Shown here: positions 6,501-14,473 of the stretch, piece by piece | How positions within the stretch are numbered: position 1 is the first letter of the stretch | Layout of the letters: every line of letters begins with the position of its first letter | DNA from: a bacterium | Lineage (GTDB): Bacteria; NPL-UPA2; JAUVJM01 | DNA length: 14,473 nucleotides | Assembly (NCBI GenBank): GCA_030606215.1 | Contig: JAUWGW010000028.1 | Location: forward strand, 1-14,473 | Reading direction: 5' to 3' | Position numbers and translations under genes: made by a program | Notes under the pieces: generated by a model | The model's database searches: none | What the model was told of the DNA's origin: nothing | The model's input: only the letters and a program-made list of their open reading frames with translations

Positions 6501-9500
6501 GGGAGATGAACTTCCTCCTGGGGTTATAAAGCTTGTCAAAGTATATGTTGCGAGCAAACGCAAACTCTCTGTGGGAGATAAGATGGCAGGTCGCCACGGG
6601 AACAAAGGAGTCATTGCAAAAATACTTCCTGAGGAAGATATGCCATATTTTCCTGATGGCACACCTATTGAGATAGTTTTGAATCCACTCGGAGTTCCTT
6701 CACGAATGAATGTTGGACAGATTCTTGAGACTCATTTAGGCTGGGCGGCGAGAGTTTGCGGATTTTCAGTTGCAAGCCCTGTTTTTAGCGGCGCAAATGA
6801 GCGGGAAGTCAAGGAGTGTCTGGTTGAATCTGGCTTACCTGAGGACGGGAGAATAGTTCTCTATGATGGGAGGACAGGTGAACCTTTTGACCATAAAATT
6901 ACCGTTGGCTATATATATATGATGAAATTGTTCCATCTGGTTGACGATAAAGTTCATGCTCGTTCCATAGGTCCATATTCACTTGTCACTCAGCAGCCGC
7001 TTGGAGGGAAAGCACAGTTTGGAGGTCAACGATTTGGGGAAATGGAAGTATGGGCTCTTGAAGCATATGGAGCTGCTTATACCCTGCAGGAATTATTGAC
7101 AGTAAAGAGTGATGATGTAGAGGGACGAACGCGAATCTATGAGGCTATTGTTAAAGGAGAAAGCAGCTTCCGACCCGGCACTCCGGAATCATTTAATGTT
7201 CTTGTAAAGGAGTTGCAGGGTCTTGGATTGGATGTGAAACTTGAAAAGAAGAAAGTCTTAGATGTAGACAACTTATTGGGTGCGGGCGCAAGGGCTGGAT
7301 TTGACACAATTTCCATTGGCATTGCTTCGCCTGAGATGATTAAATCCTGGTCTAAAGGTGAGGTGAAAAAACCTGAGACAATCAATTATCGCACTTTTAA
7401 ACCTGAGAAAGACGGACTTTTCTGTGAGAGAATATTCGGACCGACTCACGATTGGGAATGTAACTGCGGCAAGTACAAGAGGGTGAAACATAAGGGTGTG
7501 ATATGTGACCGCTGTGGAGTTGAGGTGACTCAATCAAAAGTCCGGAGAGAGAGAATGGGACATATATCTCTCGCGGCTCCCGTTGCTCACATATGGTTCT
7601 TCAAGGTTATGCCTTCACGCATAGGCAACCTGCTTGACTTAAGTCTCCGGGCTCTTGAGCGGGTTATATATTATGAAGACTATATTGTGACAGATCCTGG
7701 AGATGCTCCACTATCCTACAAACAGCTTCTGACAGAAGAGGAATTCAGGGAGCACAGGGAAATATACGCTAACCGGTTCAAGGCGATGATAGGTGCTGAA
7801 GCAATCAGAATGCTTCTCAAACAGCTGGATCTGAATTCACTTTCTGAGCGGTTGCACCAGGAAATAAGTAAGACTACCTCAAAACAAAAATTAGCAAGGT
7901 TGAGCAAGAGGTTAAGGGTGGTGGAAGCTTTCCGGGAATCCGGAAACAAACCTGAGTGGATGGTTATGGATGTTATCCCTGTTATCCCGGCAGATTTAAG
8001 ACCTCTTGTCCCTCTTGATGGAGGGAGATTTGCTACCTCAGATTTAAATGACCTCTACAGGCGGGTGATAAACAGGAACGAAAGGCTGCGGAATCTTCTC
8101 TCAATATCAGCACCGGATATAATTATACGTAACGAGAAGAGAATGCTGCAGGAGGCAGTAGGTGCACTTTTTGATAATGGGAGACGTGGACGTCCGGTTG
8201 TTGGTCCGGGGAATCGTCCGTTGAAATCGCTCAGCGATATGTTGAGAGGTAAGCAGGGAAGATTCCGTCAGAACCTTTTAGGCAAACGGGTGGATTACTC
8301 CGGTCGGTCAGTTATTGTTGTAGGGCCTGAACTCAAACTCCATCAATGCGGGCTTCCAAAGAAAATGGCGCTTGAACTGTTTGAGCCGTTCATTATCAAA
8401 GAGTTGAAGAGAAGAGGATTTGTCCACACAATTAGAAGTGCCAAGAAAATGGTGGAAAAGGTTGCTACGGAAGTATGGGATATTCTTGATGATGTTATCA
8501 GGGAACATCCCGTTCTTCTCAATAGAGCGCCGACCCTTCACCGGCTTGGAATTCAGGCTTTTGAGCCTGTTCTGACAGAGGGAAAAGCTATCCGGGTTCA
8601 TCCTCTCGTGTGCACAGCTTTCAATGCTGATTTTGATGGAGACCAGATGGCAGTTCATGTTCCTCTATCAATGGAAGCTCAGCTTGAGTCAAGGATTCTG
8701 ATGATGTCAAAAAATAATATCTTCTCCCCCACAAATGGAGAGCCGATAACTATCCCAACACAGGATATTGTGCTTGGCTGCTGCTACCTCACAAAGGCCG
8801 GGAAAGGGAACTTATATGAAGGGAAAACATTCTCGGATACCGGGGAGGTATTGCTGGCTTATTCCCTGGGGCATATTGATGTGCATACGTGCATAAAAGT
8901 AAGGTTGAATGGGAAACTGATTGACACAACTGTTGGAAGAGTGGTCTTTAATGAAGTTTTGCCCTCAGGGCTTCCATTTTTCAATCAGCAGGTTGGCAAA
9001 CGCGAGCTCGGGGAAATCATTTCTCTTTGTTATGAAAGACTCGGTCATACCAGGACAGTTCTTCTGCTTGATGCTGTGAAAGATATTGGTTTTGAAGAAG
9101 CAACAAGAGGTGGTATATCTATCTGTTTGGATGATATGAAGATACCTGCTGAGAAAGATAAGATTATTGAATCTGCTGTGGAAAAAGTTAAGGATGTAGG
9201 TAAACAGTATAAGAAAGGATACATTACTGAGGGTGAAAGGTTTAACAAAGTAATTGATATCTGGACACATGCCACGGATAAACTCTCAGATGTGCTTTTT
9301 GAGGGGTTGAGTTCTATAGATGACGGATTCAATTCCATCTTTATGATGGCAGATTCTGGAGCGAGGGGAAGCATATTACAGATACGTCAGCTTGCTGGTA
9401 TGAGAGGGCTTATGGCAAAACCTTCCGGAGAAATTATTGAATCTCCTATAATAGCGAACTTCCGTGAAGGTTTGACTGTGCTCGAGTATTTCATCTCAAC

Positions 9501-11274
9501 TCATGGCGCGCGGAAAGGCCTTGCGGATACCGCACTCAAAACTGCTGATTCCGGTTATCTCACAAGGAGATTGGTTGATGTTGCCCAGGATGTAATTATC
9601 ACGACACAGGACTGTGGCACAGTCAATGGAATTGAGGTTGGCGGTATTTTTGAAGGTGAGGATATTGTCATAACGCTTGCTGAGAGGATTATTGGGAGGG
9701 TCTGTCAGGAAGATGTTGCGATTCCCGGTCTTGGTGAGGTGATTGTGAAAGCTGGTGAGGTAATTGATGAGGAAAAAGCGGGCCTGATTGAGGAGGCTGG
9801 AATTGATTCAGTGAAGATTCGTTCTGTCCTGACATGCGAATCAAGGTATGGAGTGTGTGCGAAGTGTTATGGGTGGAACTTAGCAGCAAAGAAACTTGTT
9901 GAATCTGGTGAGGCTGTAGGTATAATAGCAGCCCAGTCAATTGGTGAACCCGGGACACAGCTTACGATGAGGACTTTTCACATTGGAGGAACAGCAAGCA
10001 GGATTGTTGAAAAGTCAAGGATTGTTGCGAGAGAAGGAGGAGTAGTCCGCTACCATGGCCTGAGGACTGTTGTGAGTAAAGAGGGGAAAGTTATTGTTCT
10101 CAACCGTAATGGTTTTATCACAATCCACGATGAAGAAGGGAAAGAACTTGAAAAATATCACATACCTGTTGGAGCAAGCATAAAGGTTGGCGCTGGCGAG
10201 AAAGTAGAGCAAGGGGTGGAGTTTGTTGATTGGGACCCGTATACGGTTTCCATGTTTACTGAAGTAGGTGGCACAGTAGGTTTTGAGGATATTACAGAAG
10301 GTGTAACTGTAAAGGAGGAACTGGATGAAGTTACCGGGTTGACCAGGTTGATTGTCATGGAGCATAAGGAGGAGAGGCACCCGCAGATTGTAATCAGAGA
10401 TAGTGCAGGTGAAATTCTTGGTTACTACAGCATACCTACAGATGCGCATATTATAGTGAAAGATGAGGAGAAAGTGGCTGCTGGAGACCTTCTTGCGAAG
10501 ACACCACGGCAGATTACAGGGACAAAGGATATCACCGGCGGTTTGCCGCGTATAGCAGAATTGTTTGAAGCACGTAGACCCAAAGACCCTGCTATCATAA
10601 CCGAGATTGATGGCGTGGTTGAATTCGCCGGGGCAGTCAGGGGAATGAGGAAAATTATTGTCAAGAATGAAAGCGGTATGCAGAGAGAATACCTCATCCC
10701 TCCGGGCAAACACCTTAATGTCTACAGGGGTGATAGAGTAACTGCTGGTCAGCCGCTAATTGATGGACCTGTTGTTCTTGATGACATACTGAGAATCCGT
10801 GGGGAGAAGGTGTTGCAGGAATATCTCCTTGGAGAGGTTCAGGAGGTATATCGCCTGCAGGGCGTTAGTATAAACGATAAGCATATTGAGGTTATTATTC
10901 GCCAGATGTTGAAGAAAGTAATGATTGAAGATAGAGGCGGCAGCAAATTTTTGCTTGGCGAGCATGTTAATAAGTTTGAATTCCAGGGGGAAAACGAGAG
11001 GGTAATTGCTGAAGGTAGCAAGCCTGCTAAGGGAGTGTCAACTCTCCTCGGGATAACAAAAGCCGCTCTGACAACGGATAGTTTTATATCAGCCGCCTCT
11101 TTCCAGGAAACAACCCGTGTGTTGGCTGATGCGGCTGCAAGCGGGAGAAAGGATGAATTGCGCGGCTTGAAGGAGAATGTTATAATGGGACATTTGATTC
11201 CTGCAGGGACAGGAGTCAGAAAATACCACAATATCAGGATTGAAGGCAATGAGGAGAAGAAGGAGAAAAAGTAA
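3553..11274 (+). CDS. rpoBC: Fused RNA polymerase beta-beta' subunit
   Basis: This is a single ORF of 2573 codons carrying both large catalytic subunits of RNA polymerase. Beta occupies about 1-1231. The rifampicin region is at 445-470 with D452, H462 and S467 unchanged (E. coli D516, H526, S531), so sensitivity is expected. A coiled-coil Lys/Glu-rich insertion spans about 857-987, [10 protein letters not shown] is at 1010-1019, and the C-terminal clamp-contacting region is at 1150-1230. A linker of about 18 residues follows (1232-1249). Beta' occupies about 1250-2573. The first zinc site is C1303/C1305/C1318/C1321, the lid and switch region is about 1550-1600, and the catalytic magnesium loop NADFDGD is at 1691-1697. 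The second zinc site is C2021/C2095/C2102/C2105, and the trigger loop starts at 2132-2147. It is split by an SI3-type insertion of about 175 residues before DITGGLPR near 2326. All catalytic residues are present in both halves. Beta-beta' fusions are known in Helicobacter and Wolbachia, but the neighbouring proteins do not look like either. Confidence 0.95.
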   Translation: MIKEERRDFSKISEVLKIPNLIEVQTSSYEAFLQKGVSPEKRKSEGLQAVFEEIFPVESHDGSSRLELVSYSVGEPQYDPDECRKRGKDYAVSLKARLKLVVREKREGEKETVREQEQEVFFGEIPAMTENGTFIINGSERVIVSQLHRSPGVSFELKVHANKKLYSGRIIPYHGAWLEFEFDIYDVLNVSIDRKRKFPCTALLRALGYSSDKEIIRLFYDVEEIPSDRKAMGKIIADKVIDKEGIVIAETKEQITDALLEKLKRRKIRTVPVMLCQEGESYLISTLRKDLTSSKEEALLDIYHKLRPGDISSLSNAESFLARLFFNGRFYNLRGVGRFKLNRKLGMNISLKQKTLIKEDIIEVIKYLLKLKNGTGKVDDIDHLGNRRVRNVGELVQNQFRIGMARMERSVKERFNIQDMSSAMPHHLVNTRLVASTVKDFFARSQLSQFMDQTNPIAELTHKRRLSALGPGGLSRERAGFEVRDVHFSHYGRICPIETPEGPNIGLIVSLTTYACINKFGFLETPYRKVAKGKVTDEVEYLSADIEDEHVIAQANAKLDRNGRFLDEGILSRFGDGFPKVSPQEVEYMDVSPKQLVSAAASLIPFLEHDDANRALMGCNMQRQAVPLLRTEPPIIGTGMEYITACDSGAVVVAKGDGTVISCSSKSIYIREEDGNAREYRLKKFQRSNQSTCLNQKPIVYVGDRVRKGQVIADGPATKNAELALGRNVLVAFMPWGGYNFEDAILISEKVVKEDMYASIHIDEFQLEARDTKLGPEEITRDIPNVAEGALANLDENGIVRVGAEVKSGDILIGKVTPKSETELTPEEKLLRAIFGEKAADVRDASLTAPSGVEGIIVDVKVFSRKEGQEEEEELKKMGRLRMKYKQEIDGLKMAKDKKLLGLLKGRKLTEDFVNEKTGKAILGRREKIDVENFKKLKKYDLRNVSIKETSVQKKLEKIIDAFESKIGGLYREEEREIDKIRRGDELPPGVIKLVKVYVASKRKLSVGDKMAGRHGNKGVIAKILPEEDMPYFPDGTPIEIVLNPLGVPSRMNVGQILETHLGWAARVCGFSVASPVFSGANEREVKECLVESGLPEDGRIVLYDGRTGEPFDHKITVGYIYMMKLFHLVDDKVHARSIGPYSLVTQQPLGGKAQFGGQRFGEMEVWALEAYGAAYTLQELLTVKSDDVEGRTRIYEAIVKGESSFRPGTPESFNVLVKELQGLGLDVKLEKKKVLDVDNLLGAGARAGFDTISIGIASPEMIKSWSKGEVKKPETINYRTFKPEKDGLFCERIFGPTHDWECNCGKYKRVKHKGVICDRCGVEVTQSKVRRERMGHISLAAPVAHIWFFKVMPSRIGNLLDLSLRALERVIYYEDYIVTDPGDAPLSYKQLLTEEEFREHREIYANRFKAMIGAEAIRMLLKQLDLNSLSERLHQEISKTTSKQKLARLSKRLRVVEAFRESGNKPEWMVMDVIPVIPADLRPLVPLDGGRFATSDLNDLYRRVINRNERLRNLLSISAPDIIIRNEKRMLQEAVGALFDNGRRGRPVVGPGNRPLKSLSDMLRGKQGRFRQNLLGKRVDYSGRSVIVVGPELKLHQCGLPKKMALELFEPFIIKELKRRGFVHTIRSAKKMVEKVATEVWDILDDVIREHPVLLNRAPTLHRLGIQAFEPVLTEGKAIRVHPLVCTAFNADFDGDQMAVHVPLSMEAQLESRILMMSKNNIFSPTNGEPITIPTQDIVLGCCYLTKAGKGNLYEGKTFSDTGEVLLAYSLGHIDVHTCIKVRLNGKLIDTTVGRVVFNEVLPSGLPFFNQQVGKRELGEIISLCYERLGHTRTVLLLDAVKDIGFEEATRGGISICLDDMKIPAEKDKIIESAVEKVKDVGKQYKKGYITEGERFNKVIDIWTHATDKLSDVLFEGLSSIDDGFNSIFMMADSGARGSILQIRQLAGMRGLMAKPSGEIIESPIIANFREGLTVLEYFISTHGARKGLADTALKTADSGYLTRRLVDVAQDVIITTQDCGTVNGIEVGGIFEGEDIVITLAERIIGRVCQEDVAIPGLGEVIVKAGEVIDEEKAGLIEEAGIDSVKIRSVLTCESRYGVCAKCYGWNLAAKKLVESGEAVGIIAAQSIGEPGTQLTMRTFHIGGTASRIVEKSRIVAREGGVVRYHGLRTVVSKEGKVIVLNRNGFITIHDEEGKELEKYHIPVGASIKVGAGEKVEQGVEFVDWDPYTVSMFTEVGGTVGFEDITEGVTVKEELDEVTGLTRLIVMEHKEERHPQIVIRDSAGEILGYYSIPTDAHIIVKDEEKVAAGDLLAKTPRQITGTKDITGGLPRIAELFEARRPKDPAIITEIDGVVEFAGAVRGMRKIIVKNESGMQREYLIPPGKHLNVYRGDRVTAGQPLIDGPVVLDDILRIRGEKVLQEYLLGEVQEVYRLQGVSINDKHIEVIIRQMLKKVMIEDRGGSKFLLGEHVNKFEFQGENERVIAEGSKPAKGVSTLLGITKAALTTDSFISAASFQETTRVLADAAASGRKDELRGLKENVIMGHLIPAGTGVRKYHNIRIEGNEEKKEKK
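7246..7299 (+). other. Beta-beta' junction (linker) in rpoBC
   Basis: This segment encodes about 18 residues (1232-1249, starting [18 protein letters not shown]) between the last recognisable beta residues (LGLDVKLE) and the first recognisable beta' residues ([12 protein letters not shown]). No in-frame stop is present. Both other frames are closed nearby by TGA at 7235 and 7242 and TAG at 7259 and 7265, so only this frame passes through. Possible remnants of an internal start are weak: AAAGGAG at 7206-7212, CAGGG at 7216-7220, and in-frame TTG 7228, GTG 7234 and TTG 7276. The boundaries are judged from family similarity and could shift by several residues. Confidence 0.8.
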
Positions 11275-11670
11275 ATGCCAACGCTCAACCAGTTGGTTAA
11301 ATTTGGCAGGAAGAAAAAGAGGAAGAAGACAAAGTCTGCGGCCCTTCGGAGAGCGCCCCAGAAAAGGGGAGTATGTCTGCTTGTAAAGACGGATACTCCG
11401 AAGAAGCCCAATTCAGCTCTCAGGAAGGTTGCCCGCGTGAGATTGAGTAATGGAGTTGAGGTAACAGCAATTATCCCTGGTGAGGCGCATAATCTTCAAG
11501 AGCACTCAATTGTTCTCGTCAGAGGGGGAAAGGTCAGGGATATGCCCGGGGTGAAATATCATATTGTAAGAGGAACCCTGGACTGTGGTGGTGTTGAAGG
11601 GCGGAAGAAGGCAAGGTCTCGTTATGGGGCGAAAACACCTAAACAAACAGGAAGCCAAAGCGCAGGGTAA
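11275..11670 (+). CDS. rpsL: 30S ribosomal protein S12
   Basis: This encodes a 131-residue decoding-centre protein that monitors codon-anticodon pairing. Conserved features are PQKRGVC (28-34), [12 protein letters not shown] (41-52), [10 protein letters not shown] (69-78) and [14 protein letters not shown] (83-96). K43, one of the two classical streptomycin-resistance positions, is the sensitive type. The other, normally Lys88 counting the Met, is Arg here (codon AGG at 11536-11538). D89, the usual methylthiolation site, is kept. The N-terminus is rich in Lys and Arg, and a short tail extends beyond the E. coli C-terminus. The ATG follows the rpoBC stop with no gap. AAGGAG at 11260-11265, inside rpoBC, gives nine-base spacing, so coupled translation is expected. 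Confidence 0.97.
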   Translation: MPTLNQLVKFGRKKKRKKTKSAALRRAPQKRGVCLLVKTDTPKKPNSALRKVARVRLSNGVEVTAIIPGEAHNLQEHSIVLVRGGKVRDMPGVKYHIVRGTLDCGGVEGRKKARSRYGAKTPKQTGSQSAG

Positions 11671-11672
11671 AC

Positions 11673-11692
11673 CCAAGGGCTAAAGCCCTTGG
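11673..11692 (+). repeat. Perfect palindromic hairpin between rpsL and rpsG
   Basis: CCAAGGGC (11673-11680) and GCCCTTGG (11685-11692) are exact inverted repeats around the four-base loop TAAA, whose outer bases could also pair. The hairpin lies three bases after the rpsL stop and 19 bases before the rpsG start, in a 41-base gap that is long for this operon. There is no T-run behind it, so it does not fit an intrinsic terminator. It could be a dispersed intergenic palindrome or an RNA stability or processing element. Other copies cannot be looked for here. Confidence 0.75.
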
Positions 11693-11711
11693 CTACGAGC
11701 AGGGAGAAAAG

Positions 11712-12182
11712 ATGCCGAGGAGGAGAGAAGTACCAAAGAGAGAAGCGGTGCCGGATGCGAAATATGGGGATACATCTGTCTCCAGATTCATCAATGGAAT
11801 TATGCGCATGGGGAAGAAGAGTGTAGCAGAAGGCATTATTTATGGTGCTTTTGATATTGTTGAGAAAAAAAGTGGCGAGTCACCTCTTAAGGTGTTCAAG
11901 CAAGCTCTGACAAATGTGAGACCTGTCGTTGAAGTAAAGTCAAGGAGAGTTGGTGGGGCCACATATCAGGTTCCAGTGGATGTGGGTGCACGCAGGGGGC
12001 AATCGCTTGCAATTCGCTGGCTTATTCAGTGTGCGAAAGCGCGTCATGGCAAAAGCATGCAGGAAAGACTGTCACAGGAGCTTATGGAAGCCTCCCGAAA
12101 GCAGGGGGCGGCGGTGAAAAAGAGAGAAGATACACACCGTATGGCAGAGGCGAATAAAGCTTTTGCACATTACAGATGGTAA
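11712..12182 (+). CDS. rpsG: 30S ribosomal protein S7
   Basis: This encodes a 156-residue protein that starts assembly of the 30S head and lines the exit-site side of the mRNA channel. The family pattern is complete: basic N-terminus [29 protein letters not shown] (about 23-40), [22 protein letters not shown] (about 68-89), RWLI (about 102-105) and the C-terminal [15 protein letters not shown]. Length is the same as most bacterial S7 proteins. AGGGAG at 11701-11706, five bases before the ATG, is a good ribosome-binding site downstream of the hairpin. S7 represses the str operon in E. coli by binding the rpsL-rpsG gap. The gap here is only 41 bases and is dominated by a simple palindrome, so that mechanism is not evident. 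Confidence 0.97.
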   Translation: MPRRREVPKREAVPDAKYGDTSVSRFINGIMRMGKKSVAEGIIYGAFDIVEKKSGESPLKVFKQALTNVRPVVEVKSRRVGGATYQVPVDVGARRGQSLAIRWLIQCAKARHGKSMQERLSQELMEASRKQGAAVKKREDTHRMAEANKAFAHYRW

Positions 12183-12211
12183 CTCAGTGGGAATGGGTTA
12201 AGGAAATATTT

Positions 12212-12244
12212 ATGTGGAGGAACTATTTCTGGCTAGGCTGTTAG
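12212..12244 (+). CDS. Possible 10-codon leader ORF upstream of fusA
   Basis: In the 91-base rpsG-fusA gap, TAAGGA (12199-12204) lies seven bases before ATG 12212. That ATG opens a ten-codon frame ending at TAG 12242-12244 and encodes [10 protein letters not shown], with two Trp, one Tyr and one Phe. The spacing is as good as that of real genes in this operon. The same Shine-Dalgarno could instead serve GTG 12214, which is in frame with fusA and would give EF-G a 20-residue N-terminal extension not usual for the family. No conserved function is recognised. It may be a chance ORF. Confidence 0.3.
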   Translation: MWRNYFWLGC

Positions 12245-12261
12245 TAGAAGAGAAGTTGCCC

Positions 12262-12267
12262 GGGAGG
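12262..12267 (+). promoter_or_regulatory. Ribosome-binding site that fixes the fusA start
   Basis: GGGAGG ends six bases before GTG 12274, ideal spacing. The in-frame ATG at 12268 directly abuts the site with no spacer and so is unlikely to be used. Starting at GTG 12274 gives [20 protein letters not shown], which agrees with the usual EF-G N-terminus. Confidence 0.75.
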
Positions 12268-12273
12268 ATGAAT

Positions 12274-14364
12274 GTGGGAAGAGATTTTCCACTGGAGAGA
12301 ATGAGAAATATCGGGATTATGGCGCATATTGATGCGGGTAAAACCACGATTACAGAGAGGATTTTGTATTATACAGGCAAAGTGCACAGGATGGGAGAAG
12401 TCCACGAAGGCACAGCGACAATGGACTGGATGGAGCAGGAAAGGGAGAGGGGAGTAACAATCACAGCGGCTGCTACGACCTGTTATTGGCGCAATCATAA
12501 AATAAATATTATTGATACACCAGGACATGTAGATTTTACCGCTGAGGTAGAGCGCTCTCTCAGGGTTCTGGACGGTGCAATTGCCATTTTCTGCGCTGTT
12601 GGCGGGGTCGAGCCGCAGTCTGAAACCGTATGGTATCAGGCAGACAGATACGGAATTCCACGAATTGCCCTTATCAATAAAATGGACCGCGATGGGGCAG
12701 ACTTTTATGGAGCAACAATGGCGATAAAGCAGCGGCTTGGGGCAAAAGCTATACCTGTCCAGATACCGATCGGGAAGGAAAAATGTTTTGAAGGCATAGT
12801 TGATCTTGTGCGTATGAAAGCAGTGCATTATATAGGGGAGGGACCTGACCCCGAAGTTGTTGTAACAGAAATTGACTCCGAAATTCTCTTAGAAGCTGAG
12901 GAAGCGAGGCATGAATTAGTAGCAATTGCCAGTGAATACGATGAGGCGTTGATGGAGAAATATGTTGAGGAGCGGGAAATCAGCGGAGAGGATATAAAAT
13001 CCGCTTTGAGGGGACCAGTTCTTCGTGGAGAAGTTGTGCCTGTTCTTTGTGGAGCGGCGTTGAGGAATAAGGGCGTGAAACTTCTGCTGGATGCGGTGGT
13101 TGATTACCTGCCCTCGCCCGTTGATAAACCACCTGTCAAGGGGAAAAATCCACGAACAGGTAAATCTGAGGAAAGGAAACCGGATGATGACGAACCTTTT
13201 TGTGCTCTTGCATTCAAGATTGTAACAGACCCTTTTGTTGGGAGGCTTGCTTATTTCAGGGTATACTCTGGGAAACTCACCTCAGGTGAAACTATTTATA
13301 ACGCAGGCAAAAATTCCAAAGAAAGGATTACCAGAGTTATTGAAATGCACGCGAATAAGAGGGAGGAAATAGGGGCTGTATGTGCCGGGGATATAGCGGC
13401 GGCAGTAGGATTGAAAAAGGTTACTACAGGTGACAGCCTTTCAGAGAAGGGGCATCCATTGCTTCTTGAAGCAATTTCCTTCCCTGAACCTGTTATCTCG
13501 GTTGCTATTGAGCCAACGACAAAAGCCGCTCAGGAAAAATTGAGTATCTCTCTTGCGAAGCTTACTGAAGAGGATCCAACTTTCAAAGTAAAGGTGGATG
13601 AGGAAACAGGACAGACCGTAATTTCTGGAATGGGCGAGTTTCATTTAGAAGTTCTTGTAGAAAGGCTCCTTAGAGAATTTAGAGTTGAGGCTAATGTGGG
13701 AAGACCTCAGGTGGCATATCGCGAGACAATTCAGGAATCAGTTGAAAGTGAAGGTAAGTTCGTGCGGCAGAGTGGAGGTAGAGGGCAGTATGGTCATGTA
13801 AGGATATATATTGAACCTCTGGAGAGAGGAGGAGGCTTTGAATTCCGCAATAATATTGAAAAGGGAGTTATACCGAAAGAGTTTATTCCATCTGTAAAGC
13901 GCGGGATAGAAGGAGCAATGGAAGCAGGAGTCCTTGGCGGGTTCCTGGTTACGGATGTCAGGGCAACATTGTATGACGGTTCATATCATGGGGTGGATTC
14001 ATCTGAGCTTGCTTTCAAAATAGCCGGAAGTATGGCTTTTCATGATGGAATTAGGAAAGCAAGGCCTGTGCTTCTTGAACCTGTGATGGATGTAGAGATT
14101 GTAGTTGATAAGGAATATGTTGGGGATGTTGTAGCTGATTTTAGTGCGCGCAGGGGGCGTATAGAAAAGACAGAGCCAAGAGACTTAAAACAGATAATCA
14201 GGGGATTTGTTCCTCTGGCGGAGATGTTTGGATATGCAACGGGTCTCCGCTCGCTTACACAGGGGCGTGGTAGTTTTGTCATGGAATTTTACCGGTATGA
14301 GGAGGTGCCGGAGGGAACAGCACGGAAAATTCTAACGACAGGAGCAAGTAGTAAGGAGGGATAG
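12274..14364 (+). CDS. fusA: Translation elongation factor G
   Basis: This encodes a 696-residue cytosolic GTPase that drives translocation of tRNA and mRNA through the ribosome and, with RRF, ribosome recycling. GTPase motifs are intact: G1 AHIDAGKT (17-24), G2 in the [14 protein letters not shown] segment, G3 DTPGH (81-85) and G4 NKMD (135-138). Domain 2 follows from about 300, and domains III-V carry [14 protein letters not shown], the domain-[10 protein letters not shown] loop and the C-terminal GRGSF(V)MEF pattern. Length and domain order are normal. The GTG start is chosen from the GGGAGG six bases upstream; in-frame alternatives are GTG 12214 and ATG 12268. The 3' end contains the ribosome-binding site of the following tuf gene (AAGGAGGG at 14353-14360). 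Confidence 0.96.
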   Translation: MGRDFPLERMRNIGIMAHIDAGKTTITERILYYTGKVHRMGEVHEGTATMDWMEQERERGVTITAAATTCYWRNHKINIIDTPGHVDFTAEVERSLRVLDGAIAIFCAVGGVEPQSETVWYQADRYGIPRIALINKMDRDGADFYGATMAIKQRLGAKAIPVQIPIGKEKCFEGIVDLVRMKAVHYIGEGPDPEVVVTEIDSEILLEAEEARHELVAIASEYDEALMEKYVEEREISGEDIKSALRGPVLRGEVVPVLCGAALRNKGVKLLLDAVVDYLPSPVDKPPVKGKNPRTGKSEERKPDDDEPFCALAFKIVTDPFVGRLAYFRVYSGKLTSGETIYNAGKNSKERITRVIEMHANKREEIGAVCAGDIAAAVGLKKVTTGDSLSEKGHPLLLEAISFPEPVISVAIEPTTKAAQEKLSISLAKLTEEDPTFKVKVDEETGQTVISGMGEFHLEVLVERLLREFRVEANVGRPQVAYRETIQESVESEGKFVRQSGGRGQYGHVRIYIEPLERGGGFEFRNNIEKGVIPKEFIPSVKRGIEGAMEAGVLGGFLVTDVRATLYDGSYHGVDSSELAFKIAGSMAFHDGIRKARPVLLEPVMDVEIVVDKEYVGDVVADFSARRGRIEKTEPRDLKQIIRGFVPLAEMFGYATGLRSLTQGRGSFVMEFYRYEEVPEGTARKILTTGASSKEG

Positions 14365-14367
14365 GAG

Positions 14368-14473
14368 ATGGCAAAGGAGAAATTTGAGAGGAAGAAGCCG
14401 CATTTAAACATAGGGACGATAGGGCATGTAGACCATGGTAAGACAACGTTGACATCAGCGATAACGAAGATAC
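14368..14473 (+). CDS. tuf: Translation elongation factor Tu, 5' end (partial, second copy)
   Basis: The first 35 codons of EF-Tu are visible, and the gene continues past the window. The start ATG 14368 has AAGGAGGG (14353-14360) seven bases upstream and is three bases after the fusA stop. The N-terminus [21 protein letters not shown] is typical, and the P-loop GHVDHGKTT is complete. All four visible Ile codons are ATA, matching the style of the tuf fragment at the left edge and unlike the equivalent P-loop region of fusA, where none of five is ATA. Because the left fragment is a 3' end and this is a 5' end, they must be two gene copies about 14 kb apart in direct orientation, unless the molecule is a circularised or collapsed assembly. 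Confidence 0.96.
   Translation, partial: MAKEKFERKKPHLNIGTIGHVDHGKTTLTSAITKI

Noticed and set aside
10015-10713. Long antisense ORF (232 codons) opposite the 3' part of rpoBC, and many similar minus-strand ORFs
   Set aside because: All lie opposite strongly conserved sense genes, have compositions expected from the reverse complement of coding sequence, lack recognisable domains and have no independent support.
11673-11692. Intrinsic terminator between rpsL and rpsG
   Set aside because: The hairpin is not followed by a T-run, and rpsG, fusA and tuf continue downstream in operon spacing.

Overview
The window is one uninterrupted block of core transcription and translation genes, all on the + strand: tuf (3' end) - rpmG - tRNA-Trp - secE - nusG - rplK - rplA - rplJ - rplL - rpoBC (one fused ORF) - rpsL - rpsG - fusA - tuf (5' end). 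This order is widespread and probably ancestral in bacteria. It joins the secE/nusG/rplKAJL/rpoBC cluster to the str operon (rpsL-rpsG-fusA-tuf). The base composition is moderate (by eye in the 40s % G+C). The RNA polymerase carries the insertions typical of Gram-negative-type bacteria: a coiled-coil insertion in beta and a large SI3-type insertion in the beta' trigger loop. I cannot assign a phylum from the sequence. An uncultured Gram-negative-type lineage is my best inference.

Layout: positions 1-377 hold the end of EF-Tu, the zinc-ribbon form of L33 and a complete tRNA-Trp with encoded CCA. Positions 378-458 are the first sizeable gap and hold a stem-loop-forming short-repeat tract that runs almost to the secE start codon. 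Positions 459-3539 hold SecE, NusG and ribosomal proteins L11, L1, L10 and L12, packed with overlaps or gaps of a few bases. Positions 3553-11274 are a single 2573-codon ORF containing the whole RNA polymerase beta subunit followed in frame by the whole beta' subunit. Positions 11275-14364 hold S12, S7 and EF-G, and 14368-14473 begin a second EF-Tu gene.

Together the genes supply the RNA polymerase catalytic core, its elongation factor NusG (which couples polymerase to the ribosome), the L10-L12 stalk and L11/L1 stalk bases that recruit GTPases, the GTPases EF-G and EF-Tu, the decoding-centre protein S12, and the SecE subunit of the protein-export channel.

No novel system such as a defence locus or mobile element is visible. 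The points worth a second look are departures inside an otherwise ordinary operon: the rpoB-rpoC fusion; an L12 with a Lys/Glu-rich N-terminal extension of roughly 90 residues; Arg at the S12 position where Lys-to-Arg changes give streptomycin resistance; two palindromic or repeat insertions in the widest gaps; a possible 10-codon leader ORF before fusA; and two tuf copies with codon use unlike their neighbours. There is also almost no intergenic room for the classical L10 leader or the rplL-rpoB attenuator.
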